From positions 530,014 to 594,013 of the forward strand of contig NZ_KE161030.1 in the NCBI RefSeq assembly GCF_000412335.2: 64,000 nt of DNA, read 5' to 3'. Below, piece after piece: positions 31,925 to 42,061 of the stretch. A program made the position numbers and the translations under genes. This DNA comes from Cedecea davisae DSM 4568 (GTDB lineage: Bacteria; Pseudomonadota; Gammaproteobacteria; Enterobacterales; Enterobacteriaceae). The number at the start of each line of letters is the position of its first letter. Position 1 is the stretch's first letter. The notes under the pieces were generated by a model. It saw only the letters and a list, made by a program, of their open reading frames with translations. It had not been told where the DNA came from and searched no databases.

Positions 31925-34522
31925 GTGCTAGAAGAATACCGTAAGCACGTAGCTGAACGTGCCGCAGAAGGGATTGTTCCGAAACCCTTAGATGCCACCC
32001 AAATGGCCGCACTGGTTGAGCTGCTGAAAACCCCACCAGCGGGTGAAGAAGAATTCCTGTTAGATCTGATTACTAACCGCGTACCGCCGGGCGTTGATGA
32101 AGCCGCCTACGTGAAAGCGGGTTTCCTTGCCGCGATTGCCAAAGGCGATGCCACCTCTCCGCTTATCTCCCCTGAAAAAGCCGTTGAACTGCTGGGCACC
32201 ATGCAGGGTGGCTACAACATTCACCCGCTGATTGACGCGCTGGATAACGAAAAGCTGGCACCGATCGCCGCTAAAGCGCTGTCCCATACGCTGCTGATGT
32301 TTGACAACTTCTACGACGTGGAAGAGAAAGCAAAAGCCGGTAATCAGTACGCGCAGCAGGTTATCAAGTCGTGGGCCGAAGCCGAATGGTTCCTGTCACG
32401 TCCTAAGCTGGCGGAAAAAATCACCGTAACCGTATTTAAAGTCACCGGCGAAACCAATACCGATGACCTGTCTCCGGCGCCGGATGCCTGGTCACGCCCT
32501 GACATCCCTCTGCACGCCCTGGCGATGCTGAAAAACGCCCGCGAAGGCATTGAGCCGGATCAGGCCGGTGCCGTTGGCCCAATCAAACAGATTGAAGCCC
32601 TGAATAAAAAAGGGTTCCCGCTGGCCTATGTTGGCGACGTAGTGGGCACCGGCTCTTCCCGTAAGTCCGCCACCAACTCGGTGCTGTGGTTCATGGGCGA
32701 CGACATCCCGAACGTGCCGAACAAACGCGGCGGCGGCGTGGTGCTGGGCGGTAAAATTGCGCCAATCTTCTTTAACACCATGGAAGATGCCGGTGCGCTG
32801 CCAATCGAAGTTGACGTAAATAACCTGAATATGGGCGATGTTATCGACATTTACCCGTACAAAGGCGAAGTGCGCAACCACGAGACTAACGCCGTTATTG
32901 CTAACTTCGAGCTGAAAACCGAAGTGCTGCTGGATGAAGTACGCGCCGGCGGCCGTATTCCGCTGATCATCGGCCGTGGCCTGACAACCAAGGCCCGCGA
33001 AGCGCTGAATCTGCCGCACAGCGAAGTCTTTGTTCAGGCGAAAGATGTGGCTGAAAGCAGCCGTGGCTACTCTCTGGCGCAGAAAATGGTTGGCCGCGCC
33101 TGCGGCGTAGAAGGTATTCGTCCGGGCGCCTACTGCGAGCCTAAGATGACCTCCGTTGGCTCTCAGGACACCACCGGCCCAATGACGCGTGATGAGCTGA
33201 AAGACCTGGCGTGCCTCGGCTTCTCCGCCGACCTGGTCATGCAGTCCTTCTGCCACACTGCGGCCTATCCGAAGCCGGTGGACGTGACCACGCACCACAC
33301 GCTGCCTGACTTCATCATGAACCGCGGCGGCGTTTCGCTGCGTCCGGGCGATGGCGTCATTCACTCCTGGCTGAACCGTATGCTGCTGCCGGATACCGTT
33401 GGCACCGGCGGCGACTCCCATACCCGTTTCCCAATCGGCATTTCTTTCCCTGCGGGCTCTGGTCTGGTGGCCTTTGCCGCTGCGACCGGCGTTATGCCGC
33501 TGGATATGCCTGAGTCGGTGCTGGTTCGCTTCAAAGGCAAAATGCAGCCGGGCATTACCCTGCGTGATTTAGTTCACGCCATCCCGCTGTATGCGATTAA
33601 ACAGGGTCTGCTGACCGTTGAGAAGAAAGGTAAGAAAAACATCTTCTCCGGCCGCATCCTGGAAATCGAAGGCCTGCCAACGCTGAAAGTAGAGCAGGCG
33701 TTTGAGTTGACCGATGCTTCCGCAGAGCGTTCCGCTGCGGGCTGTACCATCAAGCTGGATCGTGAGCCAATTGAAGAGTACCTGAACTCCAACATCGTGC
33801 TGCTGAAGTGGATGATTGCCGAAGGCTACGGCGACCGCCGCACGCTGGAGCGCCGTATCCAGGGCATGGAAAAATGGCTGGCCGATCCGCAACTGATGGA
33901 AGCGGATGCTGACGCAGAATATGCCGCGGTTATCGAAATCGATCTTCAGGACATCAAAGAGCCGATCCTTTGTGCGCCAAACGATCCGGACGATGCCCGC
34001 CTGCTGTCCGACGTTGCCGGTGAGAAGATCGATGAAGTGTTTATCGGCTCCTGCATGACCAACATCGGTCACTTCCGTGCTGCCGGTAAGCTGCTGGATA
34101 GCCACAAAGGCCAGCTGCCAACCCGCCTGTGGGTGGCTCCGCCAACCCGTATGGATGCGGCGCAGCTGACCGAAGAAGGTTATTACAGCGTGTTTGGTAA
34201 GAGCGGGGCGCGTATCGAAATCCCTGGGTGTTCCCTGTGTATGGGCAACCAGGCGCGCGTAGCCGATGGGGCAACGGTAGTTTCTACCTCAACCCGTAAC
34301 TTCCCGAACCGTCTGGGCACCGGGGCGAACGTCTTCCTGGCGTCCGCGGAGCTGGCGGCGGTTGCTTCCCTGCTGGGCAAACTGCCGACGCCGGATGAAT
34401 ATCAAACCTTCATGGCTCAGGTTGATAAAACCGCGGTAGATACTTATCGCTACCTGAACTTTGACCAGCTCAGCCAGTACACCGAGAAAGCCGACGGCGT
34501 TATCTTCCAGACCGCCGTATAA
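31925..34522 (+). CDS. acnB: Aconitate hydratase B
   Basis: AcnB is the main TCA-cycle aconitase, interconverting citrate and isocitrate with a 4Fe-4S cluster; the apo form binds mRNA. The start is GTG (Val-Leu-Glu-Glu-Tyr) preceded by GAGGAGAA, giving 865 residues as in E. coli; an upstream in-frame ATG would add nine residues. Cluster cysteines are visible in [13 protein letters not shown] and [14 protein letters not shown]. coli carries yacH between lpd and acnB; here the genes are directly adjacent. Confidence 0.97.
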   Translation: MLEEYRKHVAERAAEGIVPKPLDATQMAALVELLKTPPAGEEEFLLDLITNRVPPGVDEAAYVKAGFLAAIAKGDATSPLISPEKAVELLGTMQGGYNIHPLIDALDNEKLAPIAAKALSHTLLMFDNFYDVEEKAKAGNQYAQQVIKSWAEAEWFLSRPKLAEKITVTVFKVTGETNTDDLSPAPDAWSRPDIPLHALAMLKNAREGIEPDQAGAVGPIKQIEALNKKGFPLAYVGDVVGTGSSRKSATNSVLWFMGDDIPNVPNKRGGGVVLGGKIAPIFFNTMEDAGALPIEVDVNNLNMGDVIDIYPYKGEVRNHETNAVIANFELKTEVLLDEVRAGGRIPLIIGRGLTTKAREALNLPHSEVFVQAKDVAESSRGYSLAQKMVGRACGVEGIRPGAYCEPKMTSVGSQDTTGPMTRDELKDLACLGFSADLVMQSFCHTAAYPKPVDVTTHHTLPDFIMNRGGVSLRPGDGVIHSWLNRMLLPDTVGTGGDSHTRFPIGISFPAGSGLVAFAAATGVMPLDMPESVLVRFKGKMQPGITLRDLVHAIPLYAIKQGLLTVEKKGKKNIFSGRILEIEGLPTLKVEQAFELTDASAERSAAGCTIKLDREPIEEYLNSNIVLLKWMIAEGYGDRRTLERRIQGMEKWLADPQLMEADADAEYAAVIEIDLQDIKEPILCAPNDPDDARLLSDVAGEKIDEVFIGSCMTNIGHFRAAGKLLDSHKGQLPTRLWVAPPTRMDAAQLTEEGYYSVFGKSGARIEIPGCSLCMGNQARVADGATVVSTSTRNFPNRLGTGANVFLASAELAAVASLLGKLPTPDEYQTFMAQVDKTAVDTYRYLNFDQLSQYTEKADGVIFQTAV

Positions 34523-34527
34523 ACTGC

Positions 34528-34554
34528 AAAACCGTCTCTGAAGAGACGGTTTTT
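34528..34554 (+). terminator. Terminator after acnB
   Basis: AAAACCGTCTCT and AGAGACGGTTTT pair perfectly over 12 bp with a GA turn and end in a T run, 6 nt after the acnB stop. Confidence 0.88.
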
Positions 34555-34562
34555 AGTGTTTG

Positions 34563-34596
34563 CCCCCTCTCCTGTGGGAGAGGGACGGGGTGAGGG
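34563..34596. repeat. REP-like palindrome, copy 1
   Basis: CCCTCTCC and GGAGAGGG arms with a TGTG turn, then a tail ACGGGGTGAGGG. It lies between acnB and yacL, just after the acnB terminator. It shares its core and GGGTGAG tail with the copy at 45697. Confidence 0.65.
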
Positions 34597-34735
34597 CACC
34601 AGACCGCAGGGTCCCGCTCTCTCCTTTTTATTTCTCCTCCTTCTACTCTTCACGCTGTTTTCCCCCGACATTGCTGCGATAATTGAACCTATAAGCGTGG
34701 GTGAGGATTTCCCCCGCGATGTAGAGGAAACAATC

Positions 34736-35098
34736 ATGGATTACGAATTTCTGCGGGATGTTACCGGGCTGGTTAAGGTACGCATGTCGATGGGCCACGA
34801 AGTCGTCGGCCACTGGTTTAACGAGGAAGTGAAAGGCGACCTGACGATACTCGATGAGGTCGAACAGGCTTTGCTTTCGGTCAAGGGCAGCGAGCGCCAG
34901 TGGCAGCGTGCGGGGCATGAATATACCCTGTGGCTGGACGAAGAAGAGGTGATTATTCGCGCCAATCAGCTGGAAATATCCGGTGATGAGATAGAAGAAG
35001 GCATGAGCTACTACGACGAAGAGAGCCTCTCTTTCTGCGGCGTGGAGGATTTTCTACAGGTGGCGAATGCCTACCGGGAATTTTTGCAGCAGCGCTGA
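34736..35098 (+). CDS. yacL: YacL family protein (UPF0231)
   Basis: The product is a 120-residue acidic protein of uncharacterised function, very close to E. coli YacL ([11 protein letters not shown], then [20 protein letters not shown]). The start was chosen because homology begins exactly at this ATG, with AGAGGAAA upstream. No membrane segment or catalytic motif is seen; the C-terminal half is rich in Asp, Glu and Tyr. In E. coli speD and speE follow it; here yacC follows directly. Confidence 0.93.
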   Translation: MDYEFLRDVTGLVKVRMSMGHEVVGHWFNEEVKGDLTILDEVEQALLSVKGSERQWQRAGHEYTLWLDEEEVIIRANQLEISGDEIEEGMSYYDEESLSFCGVEDFLQVANAYREFLQQR

Positions 35099-35108
35099 GT
35101 AAAGTCGG

Positions 35109-35134
35109 CATTGACCGTGGCGGCACGGTCAATG
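35109..35134. terminator. Hairpin between convergent yacL and yacC
   Basis: CATTGACCGTG and CACGGTCAATG pair perfectly over 11 bp around a GCGG loop. No T tract follows, so termination is uncertain. It fills nearly half of the 57-bp gap where E. coli has speD-speE. Confidence 0.55.
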
Positions 35135-35155
35135 TTCAGCAAAGCGAGGTACGGG

Positions 35156-35503
35156 CTACTTCACGTAGGCGAGGAGGCTGAGAGAGTCCCGCGCCAGTGA
35201 TTTGCATTTTGTTGCGGTAGGGAGGGCAATTCCGCTCAGGTCTTTATAACTATCTTCGCCGAGCGCTTTCATGTTCCAGCTATCGTAATTGGTTAAATCC
35301 CATTGATTTTGCTGGGCAAAAAATACCAGAGCACGACGTATCTGGCCGTTAGGGAGATTCTGGTAGCCACAATCATTTTTCAGAAACACAAATACCGCAG
35401 TCAGATCGGCCATATCTTCTGCTTCAGACTCGCTTAGCGCCAGGCTGCTGGTAGAAAAAGCCAGCAATACGCCCAGTAATAACGCCCTAACTCCCATCTT
35501 CAT
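35156..35503 (-). CDS. yacC: YacC, PulS/OutS-like exported protein
   Basis: The product is 115 residues with an N-terminal signal peptide (MKMGVRALLLGVLLAF, cleaved around SSLALS). The mature part begins LSESEAEDMADLTAVFVFLK and has two cysteines (NDCGYQNL and TKCKSLA), probably a disulfide. It resembles the PulS/OutS pilotin fold family, but there is no lipobox, so it should be periplasmic rather than a lipoprotein. The ATG giving 115 residues was preferred over a GTG four codons upstream. Function unknown. Confidence 0.9.
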   Translation of the reverse strand: MKMGVRALLLGVLLAFSTSSLALSESEAEDMADLTAVFVFLKNDCGYQNLPNGQIRRALVFFAQQNQWDLTNYDSWNMKALGEDSYKDLSGIALPTATKCKSLARDSLSLLAYVK

Positions 35504-35583
35504 CACGTCTACCACTTTTTCTCAGATACGAAACGTTAACACAGTTAAATGGATGCCGACGAGATTTATTATGAGCTTAAAAC

Positions 35584-35614
35584 TTGACCTTACCGTTGGG
35601 GAAAGGTTTATGCT
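35584..35614 (+). promoter_or_regulatory. CueR-type copper promoter of cueO
   Basis: TTGACC and TATGCT are separated by 19 bp, the long spacer typical of MerR-family promoters. The spacer holds an inverted repeat with arms ACCTTACC (35587-35594) and GGAAAGGT (35600-35607), 7 of 8 paired, fitting the CueR box. CueR should activate cueO on copper stress. The cueO ATG is 34 nt downstream. Confidence 0.85.
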
Positions 35615-35647
35615 CGCGCCTATGTATGCCCACTCAAGGAACTGATT

Positions 35648-37201
35648 ATGCATCGCCGTAATTTTCTCAAATATTCCGCGGCCCTGGGGGCTTTCAGCGC
35701 GCTGCCTTTGTGGAGCCGGGCTGCATTTGCGGCCGATCGTCCGGCACTGCCGATCCCTCCTTTGCTCGCCCCTGATGCCAAAAATAGCATCCGCTTGACG
35801 GTAAATGCAGGGCAGACCACGTTTGGCAGCAAAATCGCCACCACATGGGGTTACAACGGCTCGCTGCTCGGCCCGGCATTAAAGCTGAAGCAGGGTGACG
35901 CGGTGACGGTGGAGATTAATAATCGCCTGGCGGAAGAAACTACCGTTCACTGGCACGGGCTGGAAGTTCCTGGTGATGTTGATGGCGGCCCGCAGGGCGT
36001 TATTGCCGCCGGTGGGAAGCGCAGCGTGACTTTTGCTCCTCAGCAGCGCGCGGCAACCTGCTGGTTCCATCCTCATCAACATGGCAAAACCGGGTATCAG
36101 GTGGCGATGGGCCTGGCGGGGCTGGTATTGATAGAAGACAGCGAAAGCGGCCAGTTAATGCTGCCTAAGCAATGGGGCATCGACGATGTGCCATTAGTCA
36201 TTCAGGACAAACGCTTTGGCGCAGACGGGCAAATCGACTACCAACTGGACATGATGAGCGCCGCCGTAGGCTGGTTTGGCGATACGCTGCTGTGTAACGG
36301 TGCGGTTTACCCTCAGCACACCAATCCGAAAGGGTGGCTGCGCCTGCGTTTACTTAACGGCTGTAACGCTCGCTCGCTGAATATTGCCGCCAGCGATAAT
36401 CGCCCGCTTTATGTCATCGCCAGCGACGGCGGGCTGCTTGCCGAACCGGTAAAAGTCACCGAGCTTGAACTGCTGATGGGCGAGCGTTTTGAAGTGCTGG
36501 TGGATACCAGTGACGGTAAAGCTTTTGATATCCTCACCCTGCCGGTTAAGCAAATGGGCATGACGGTTGCGCCGTTTGATAAACCTGTTCCGGTGGTGCG
36601 CATTCAGCCGTTGATTATCGCGGCATCCGGCGAGCTGCCGGATAAATTAGTCAGCGTGCCTGCTCTGCCGTCGCTGGAAGGCCTCACCGAGCGCTGGCTG
36701 CAACTGATGATGGACCCGATGCTGGACATGATGGGCATGCAGGCGTTAATGGACAAATACGGCATGCAGGCGATGGCCGGAATGGAAATGGGCGGCCATG
36801 GTAATATGGGTCATATGGGCCACGGCAACATGGGGAACATGAAGCACGGTTTTGACTTCCATAACGCCAACAAGATTAACGGCAAGGCTTTTGATATGAA
36901 CACCCCGGCATTTGCGGCGCAAAAGGGCAAATACGAGAAGTGGACCATCTCAGGTGAAGGCGACATGATGCTGCACCCGTTCCACATCCACGGTACGCAG
37001 TTCCGCATTCTGTCGGAAAACGGCAAGCCGGTGGCGGCACATCGTCAGGGCTGGAAGGATACAGTGAGGGTAGAAGGCGCTCGCAGCGAAGTACTGGTGA
37101 AGTTCGATCACGAAGCGTCCAGAGAGGCGGCTTATATGGCGCACTGCCATCTGCTGGAGCATGAAGATACCGGAATGATGCTCGGCTTTACCGTAGCGTA
37201 A
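35648..37201 (+). CDS. cueO: Multicopper oxidase CueO
   Basis: CueO is a periplasmic cuprous oxidase and laccase-type enzyme that protects against copper. The product is 517 residues (E. coli 516). A twin-arginine signal, [16 protein letters not shown], opens the protein. Copper-site motifs are [24 protein letters not shown] and [16 protein letters not shown] Met/His/Gly-rich insert, residues about 355-400, is the regulatory copper-binding region. The gene converges on gcd. Confidence 0.97.
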   Translation: MHRRNFLKYSAALGAFSALPLWSRAAFAADRPALPIPPLLAPDAKNSIRLTVNAGQTTFGSKIATTWGYNGSLLGPALKLKQGDAVTVEINNRLAEETTVHWHGLEVPGDVDGGPQGVIAAGGKRSVTFAPQQRAATCWFHPHQHGKTGYQVAMGLAGLVLIEDSESGQLMLPKQWGIDDVPLVIQDKRFGADGQIDYQLDMMSAAVGWFGDTLLCNGAVYPQHTNPKGWLRLRLLNGCNARSLNIAASDNRPLYVIASDGGLLAEPVKVTELELLMGERFEVLVDTSDGKAFDILTLPVKQMGMTVAPFDKPVPVVRIQPLIIAASGELPDKLVSVPALPSLEGLTERWLQLMMDPMLDMMGMQALMDKYGMQAMAGMEMGGHGNMGHMGHGNMGNMKHGFDFHNANKINGKAFDMNTPAFAAQKGKYEKWTISGEGDMMLHPFHIHGTQFRILSENGKPVAAHRQGWKDTVRVEGARSEVLVKFDHEASREAAYMAHCHLLEHEDTGMMLGFTVA

Positions 37202-37208
37202 AAGAAGA

Positions 37209-37230
37209 GCGGGTGGCTATTGCCACCCGC
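37209..37230. terminator. Hairpin between convergent cueO and gcd
   Basis: GCGGGTGGC and GCCACCCGC pair perfectly over 9 bp with a TATT loop in the 36-bp gap between two converging genes. There is no strong T tract on either side. It probably defines both transcript ends. Confidence 0.6.
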
Positions 37231-37237
37231 ATTGATA

Positions 37238-39643
37238 TTACTTCGCGTCGTCCGGCAGAGCGTACGCCACAATGTAATCACCCATCTTTGTTCCGAAGGA
37301 GCCATGGCCCCCGGCGGAAATCACCACATACTGCTTACCGTTCACTTCATAAGTCATCGGCGTTGCCTGGCCACCGGCAGGCAGGCGGGCTTCCCACAGT
37401 TGTTTACCATCGCGCATATCAAACGCACGTAGGTAGTTGTCTGCGGTTGCGCCAATAAACATGACGTTACCGGCGGTGGAGATAGGGCCACCCAGCATTG
37501 GCATCCCCATACGGAACTTCATCGGGATCCCGGTCGGGAACGGCATGCTGTCCTCAACGGTGCCGATGCGTTTTTTCCACACGATTTCGTTGGTTTTCAG
37601 ATCAACGCCCGAGATGTAGCCCCAGGCCGGTTGCTTACACGGCAGGCCCAGCGGAGACAAGAACGGGTTCAGGGTTACGCCATACGGCACGCCGTACTGA
37701 GGCTGAACGCCGGACTCTGTGCCAGACCCTTTCGCGTCTTTTGGCGGCTCCATCGGGTTGCCCGGTCCGCGAGGGATCAGTTTGGAAACGAACGGCAGCG
37801 CCATCGGGTTGGTCATTGCCACCTGGTTATTCGGGTCGACCGAAATACCGCCCCATTCGAACATCCCAAGGTTGCCCGGGAACACCAGCGTCCCTTTTTC
37901 AGAAGGCGGCGTGAAGATGCCCTCATAGCGCATGCTGTGGAACATCACGCGGCAAACCAGCTGGTCGAACATGGTTGCGCCCCACATATCCGCGCCGCTC
38001 AAATCTTTCTTCGGCCGGAAGGTCAGCTCGGAGAACGGTTGAGTAGGGGAAACATGGTCGCCTTTGGCTGCGCCCTGCGGCACCGGTTTTTCCGGAGCAG
38101 GTACAACCAGCTTGCCGTCACGTCTGTCCAGCACAAAGATATTGCCGGTTTTAGCCGGAGCGTAGATAACCGGAACCCGGTTGCCGCTCTTGTCGGTAAT
38201 GTCCGCAAGCGTCGGCTGGGCTGGCATATCCATATCCCAAAGATCATGATGCACGGTCTGATAGGACCAGGCCAGCTTGCCGGTTGTCGCGTTCAGGGCA
38301 ACGATGCTGCTGGCATAGCGTTCCTGCTCAGGCGTGCGGTTGCCGCCCCAGATATCCGGAGTGGTTACGCCCATCGGGAGATAAACCAGATCCAGCTTTG
38401 CATCATAAGCCGCAGGCGCCCACGAGTTCGGGGAGTTCAGGGTGTAATGATGTCCATCATCAGGAATTGCGTTCGGATCTTTAGCGCCCGGATCGAACGC
38501 CCACAGCAGCTTGCCGCTGTTAACGTCGAAACCGCGGATCACGCCAGAAGGTTCACGGGTGGAGAAGTTGTCCGTTACCGCCCCGGCAATCACAATCACT
38601 TTATCGGTGATGATTGGCGGTGAAGTTGGCTCATACATCCCCGGGGTGGTGACCGGCTGGTTGGTTTGCAGATTCAGAATGCCTTTATTGGCGAAGCTTT
38701 CACAAAGCTTGCCGTTATCGGCGTTGATGGCAAACAGACGGCCATCGTTAACCGGCAGGATGATACGACGCGGACAGTCGGATACCACGTCCGGGCTGGC
38801 GTTATCGGCCGTTGCCTCGTGGTAGGAAACCCCACGGCAGGTCACGTGCTGGAACGACGGGTCGGTATTCAGCTGAGGGTCAAATTTCCACTTCTCTTTC
38901 CCCGTGGCAGCATCCAGCGCGAACAGCTGCTGGTGCGCGGTACACAGGTAAAGCATGTCGCGAACTTTGATCGGGGTGACTTCGTTGGTGATTTCACCCG
39001 GGTCAGTAGCGCGCTTCACGTCGCCGGTCTGGAAGCGCCAGGCTTCCTTCAGCTGGCCGACGTTTTTGTCGTTAATCTGCTTAAGAGGCGAGAAGCGCTG
39101 GCCTTCCTGGTTACGCCCGTAGGCAGGCCAGTCGGCATCAGGAATCGTCGAGGTGGCGGCCGCCGGTGTGTTATCCAGCTGCAGCGTGCCGTTGATTTCC
39201 TGAGGATCGTTAAAGCCCGCCCAGACCAGCACCACGGCGCTGATCAGCAGGGCCACAACCAGCGATGCTGCCGCACCGGCAGCCGGAACGGCCAGGCGAC
39301 GGTAGACGAACGGCAACAGCAGCCAGACGCCAAAGAACACCAGGACGTCACAGCGGGGGGTCAAGGCCCAGAAGTCGAAGCCGACTTCCCACACGCCCCA
39401 TGCCATGGTGCACAACAGCAGCGCGGCATAAAGCCACAGGGCGGCAGCCTTGCTTTTCCACAGGAGCCAGGCAACGCCAAGCATTACCAGTCCGGCAATC
39501 GGGTAGTACCAGGACCCACCGATAGCCACTAACCATATTCCGCCAAAGAGTAAATATAGCCCGCACAGTACGGCAAAAAGGGCTGAGAGGGTCACAAATA
39601 GTTGCGATCCGGTTTTATTTATTTTCACAATTATCACACTCAT
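37238..39643 (-). CDS. gcd: Membrane-bound PQQ glucose dehydrogenase Gcd
   Basis: Gcd oxidises glucose to gluconolactone in the periplasm and feeds electrons to ubiquinone; it needs the cofactor PQQ. There are five hydrophobic segments in the first about 150 residues, then the beta-propeller domain from DWPAYGRNQEGQRFSPL. Propeller motifs such as VTCRGVSYHE, YLPMGVTTPDIWGGN and WDMDMPAQP are intact. The ATG used gives 801 residues; a GTG five codons in would give 796, the E. coli length, and is equally plausible. No PQQ synthesis genes are in the window. Confidence 0.95.
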   Translation of the reverse strand: MSVIIVKINKTGSQLFVTLSALFAVLCGLYLLFGGIWLVAIGGSWYYPIAGLVMLGVAWLLWKSKAAALWLYAALLLCTMAWGVWEVGFDFWALTPRCDVLVFFGVWLLLPFVYRRLAVPAAGAAASLVVALLISAVVLVWAGFNDPQEINGTLQLDNTPAAATSTIPDADWPAYGRNQEGQRFSPLKQINDKNVGQLKEAWRFQTGDVKRATDPGEITNEVTPIKVRDMLYLCTAHQQLFALDAATGKEKWKFDPQLNTDPSFQHVTCRGVSYHEATADNASPDVVSDCPRRIILPVNDGRLFAINADNGKLCESFANKGILNLQTNQPVTTPGMYEPTSPPIITDKVIVIAGAVTDNFSTREPSGVIRGFDVNSGKLLWAFDPGAKDPNAIPDDGHHYTLNSPNSWAPAAYDAKLDLVYLPMGVTTPDIWGGNRTPEQERYASSIVALNATTGKLAWSYQTVHHDLWDMDMPAQPTLADITDKSGNRVPVIYAPAKTGNIFVLDRRDGKLVVPAPEKPVPQGAAKGDHVSPTQPFSELTFRPKKDLSGADMWGATMFDQLVCRVMFHSMRYEGIFTPPSEKGTLVFPGNLGMFEWGGISVDPNNQVAMTNPMALPFVSKLIPRGPGNPMEPPKDAKGSGTESGVQPQYGVPYGVTLNPFLSPLGLPCKQPAWGYISGVDLKTNEIVWKKRIGTVEDSMPFPTGIPMKFRMGMPMLGGPISTAGNVMFIGATADNYLRAFDMRDGKQLWEARLPAGGQATPMTYEVNGKQYVVISAGGHGSFGTKMGDYIVAYALPDDAK

Positions 39644-39945
39644 AAAGGTTTGATAGCATTTAATTATAGTTATTAACAAGTGTGATGGTCGTCACATTTA
39701 TGGCTTTTTTGCTCTGTGGAAGAGAAAAGAGTGGAGGGGTATCCGGGTTATCTCGATATTTACTGCCGCTATAAGAAGCGAAAGTATTTTTTTATTCTTT
39801 TTGAATCAGATTGTTACCTCTCACGGTGGTCTCTTTGAAGCTGGCGAGCCCTGTGCTTTTCGATCCTCTTCTTTTTTACCTCTACAATCGAATAGATTGG
39901 CTCCCTGAAACGTTAACTCTTTACCTGTGTTAAGGAGTTGCCATT
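39644..39945. other. Divergent control region between gcd and the YceI-family gene
   Basis: These 302 bp are AT-rich and hold no gene I can support. A perfect CRP half-site pair lies near the gcd end. Near the other gene, TTAAGGAG gives a strong ribosome-binding site 7 nt before its ATG. Confidence 0.6.
39681..39696. promoter_or_regulatory. CRP binding site upstream of gcd
   Basis: TGTGATGGTCGTCACA matches TGTGA-N6-TCACA perfectly, and the flanks AAG and TTT also fit. It is centred about 45 nt upstream of the gcd start and 257 nt from the divergent gene. Its nearness to gcd fits repression or promoter overlap; cAMP-CRP control of gcd has been reported in E. coli. Confidence 0.78.
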
Positions 39946-40500
39946 ATGTCCAGGCTCGGTCCTCTCTTATCTGCTCTGCTGCTCATAAGCCCGCTGGCGA
40001 GCGCCCGGCCGGTCGATTACAAAATCGTTGCGCAAGACACCGATATTAATATGTCCTGGCGTGCCTTCGGCGGTATGCAGTCCTCGGCGGATATCAAGGG
40101 TGTAACCGGCCAGATAAAATTGGACCAGAACAACGAATTCAACGACAAGATTAACGTCAGCATTCCCGTTTCCCCTCTTATAGCCTCTAATTCTCTTCTC
40201 ACATGGCAGCTTAAAAGCGATATGTTTTTTGATGCGGCGCGCTACCCCACGATGGTCTTTATCAGTGACAGAGTGGTCGGCCTGGGAAATCATCACTACA
40301 GGATCTTTGGTTCTTTGACGGTTAAAAATATCCGGCAGCCGGTGATTCTTGAAGCCGTGCTGGAAGCCCCGCAAGAGAATGAATGGGTACTGCATGCCAC
40401 GACCGCGATTTCGCGCTCTGCGTTTAATATGACGAGCTTTGCGGCGGTAGTGGATGACCGAATTGCCATCGCCATAACGCTTCAGGCTGTCCCGTTATAA
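39946..40500 (+). CDS. YceI-family periplasmic protein
   Basis: The product is 184 residues with a clear signal peptide (MSRLGPLLSALLLISPLASA). The mature part fits the YceI lipocalin-like family: an early VDYKIVAQDTDINMSW, SADIKGVTGQIKLD, a middle LKSDMFFDAARYPTMVFIS with the family Phe-Asp-x3-Tyr-Pro pattern, then VKNIRQPVILEAVL and a late MTSFAAVVDDRIAIAI. Some YceI proteins bind polyisoprenoids such as ubiquinone. E. coli has no gene between gcd and hpt. It is divergent from gcd, which uses ubiquinone, so a link is possible but unproven. Confidence 0.85.
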   Translation: MSRLGPLLSALLLISPLASARPVDYKIVAQDTDINMSWRAFGGMQSSADIKGVTGQIKLDQNNEFNDKINVSIPVSPLIASNSLLTWQLKSDMFFDAARYPTMVFISDRVVGLGNHHYRIFGSLTVKNIRQPVILEAVLEAPQENEWVLHATTAISRSAFNMTSFAAVVDDRIAIAITLQAVPL

Positions 40501-40684
40501 TGTCGAATTAAAAGGCCTGGCGTTATAGGGGTGCCGTGAAGATAGCTGGCTGATATACTAGCGCCCTCGATGTGGTACTGCGCGTTTGTACAAACTAATG
40601 TGTATCAGCGGGTGCAGCAGGCTTTATTCGCCCTGCACCGTTTAATTGGTCTTTGTTGTTTTAAAACGGTTGGTTGTATTTTTT

Positions 40685-41221
40685 ATGAAACATACTGTTG
40701 AAGTGATGATCCCGGAAGCGGAGATCAAAGCCCGTGTCGCCGAGCTGGGTCGTCAGATTACCGAACACTATCGCGACAGCGGCAGTGATATGGTGCTGGT
40801 CGGGCTGCTGCGCGGTTCATTTATGTTTATGGCAGACCTGTGCCGTGAAGTTCAGGTGTCCCATGAAGTCGATTTTATGACTGCTTCCAGCTACGGCAGC
40901 GGCATGTCCACCACGCGCGATGTGAAAATCCTCAAAGATCTCGATGAAGACATTCGCGGTAAAGATGTGCTTATCGTGGAAGACATCATCGACTCCGGCA
41001 ACACGCTGAGCAAAGTGCGTGAAATCCTCAGCCTGCGTGAGCCAAAATCTCTGGCCATTTGTACGCTGCTGGACAAACCAACCCGCCGTGAAGTGAACGT
41101 TACCGTTGAGTACGTTGGTTTCTCTATTCCGGATGAATTCGTGGTCGGCTACGGCATCGACTACGCGCAGCGCTATCGCCACCTGCCGTACGTTGGCAAA
41201 GTCGTGCCGCTGGGTGAGTAA
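40685..41221 (+). CDS. hpt: Hypoxanthine phosphoribosyltransferase Hpt
   Basis: Hpt salvages hypoxanthine with PRPP to IMP. The chosen start [15 protein letters not shown] gives 178 residues as in E. coli; an upstream GTG-type start would add 13 unrelated residues. The PRPP-binding motif [14 protein letters not shown] is at about residues 98-112. The ribosome-binding site is weak. A terminator follows, facing the convergent can gene. Confidence 0.96.
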   Translation: MKHTVEVMIPEAEIKARVAELGRQITEHYRDSGSDMVLVGLLRGSFMFMADLCREVQVSHEVDFMTASSYGSGMSTTRDVKILKDLDEDIRGKDVLIVEDIIDSGNTLSKVREILSLREPKSLAICTLLDKPTRREVNVTVEYVGFSIPDEFVVGYGIDYAQRYRHLPYVGKVVPLGE

Positions 41222-41237
41222 TCTCCACTGAATAATG

Positions 41238-41262
41238 AAAAGGGCCTTTAAAGGCCCTTTTT
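41238..41262. terminator. Bidirectional terminator between hpt and can
   Basis: AAAAGGGCCTTT and AAAGGCCCTTTT form a perfect 24-bp palindrome followed by a further T. T-rich ends on both strands let it serve both converging genes. Confidence 0.88.
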
Positions 41263-41282
41263 GCTATCCACTTTTTGCGTAA

Positions 41283-41963
41283 TTACTGCAAAGCTGAGCG
41301 ATTGCGGTGGCTATGGTGGGTATTTTTTAGATTGGATATCCCGCTGCGGTAACCCTGCTCCAGCGACTCGCGGCTGGTGGCCGTGACTTCGAGGTCACGC
41401 AGGCGGCCGTCGTGGATACCGTAAACCCAGCCGTGAACCGTGACCTTCTGGCCTCGTTTCCACGCGGATTGCATGATGGTTGAGTGGCCGATGTTGTACA
41501 CCTGCTCCATGACGTTCAGTTCACAGAGCGTATCCATACGCTGTTCCGGTGCCAGTTCCCCCAGTAGCGAACTATGCTTGAACCACAGATCGCGAATGTG
41601 CAGCAGCCAGTTGTTGATCAGGCCAAGCTCCGGGTTTTCTACCGCAGCCTGTACGCCGCCGCAGCCGTAATGGCCGCAAATAATGATGTGCTCAACCTCA
41701 AGGACGTCTACCGCGTACTGAACAACCGAGAGGCAGTTCAGATCGGTATGGACCACCAGGTTGGCGACATTACGATGTACAAACAGCTCGCCCGGTTCGA
41801 GGCCGGTAAGGCGTTCCGCCGGGACGCGGCTATCGGAGCAGCCGATCCAGAGGAAACGGGGTTTTTGTGCCTGGGAGAGTCTTTCGAAGAAACCCGGGTC
41901 TTCCTCAACCAGCATTTTGGACCAAAGTTCATTATTGCTGATAAGGGAATCAATATCTTTCAT
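41283..41963 (-). CDS. can: Beta-class carbonic anhydrase Can
   Basis: Can interconverts CO2 and bicarbonate and is needed for growth in air. The product is 226 residues (E. coli 220), with a few extra basic and His residues at the C-terminus. Zinc ligands are Cys42 and Asp44 in [12 protein letters not shown], and His98 and Cys101 in [11 protein letters not shown]. It is divergent from yadG. Confidence 0.96.
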   Translation of the reverse strand: MKDIDSLISNNELWSKMLVEEDPGFFERLSQAQKPRFLWIGCSDSRVPAERLTGLEPGELFVHRNVANLVVHTDLNCLSVVQYAVDVLEVEHIIICGHYGCGGVQAAVENPELGLINNWLLHIRDLWFKHSSLLGELAPEQRMDTLCELNVMEQVYNIGHSTIMQSAWKRGQKVTVHGWVYGIHDGRLRDLEVTATSRESLEQGYRSGISNLKNTHHSHRNRSALQ

Positions 41964-42061
41964 GTGCGGTTAACGCCTGTAACCCGAGAAGTGCGTTGAG
42001 GTAATATAGGGTAACTCAACGACTTTTTAAACAAGTACCGAATAAAGGTAAGTGAATATCC

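Noticed and set aside
34556-34735. In-frame N-terminal extension of yacL
   Set aside because: It runs through the REP-like repeat, lacks homology, and YacL homology begins exactly at the ATG at 34736.
35099-35155. Possible speD or speE relics
   Set aside because: Only 57 bp remain, mostly a hairpin; no similarity can be supported.
37631-38623. A 330-codon plus-strand frame opposite gcd
   Set aside because: Arg/His-rich composition with no motif; gcd on the other strand is fully conserved.
39946-40500. Horizontal transfer of the YceI-family gene
   Set aside because: Composition is only slightly lower in GC than its neighbours, and there are no flanking repeats or mobility genes.
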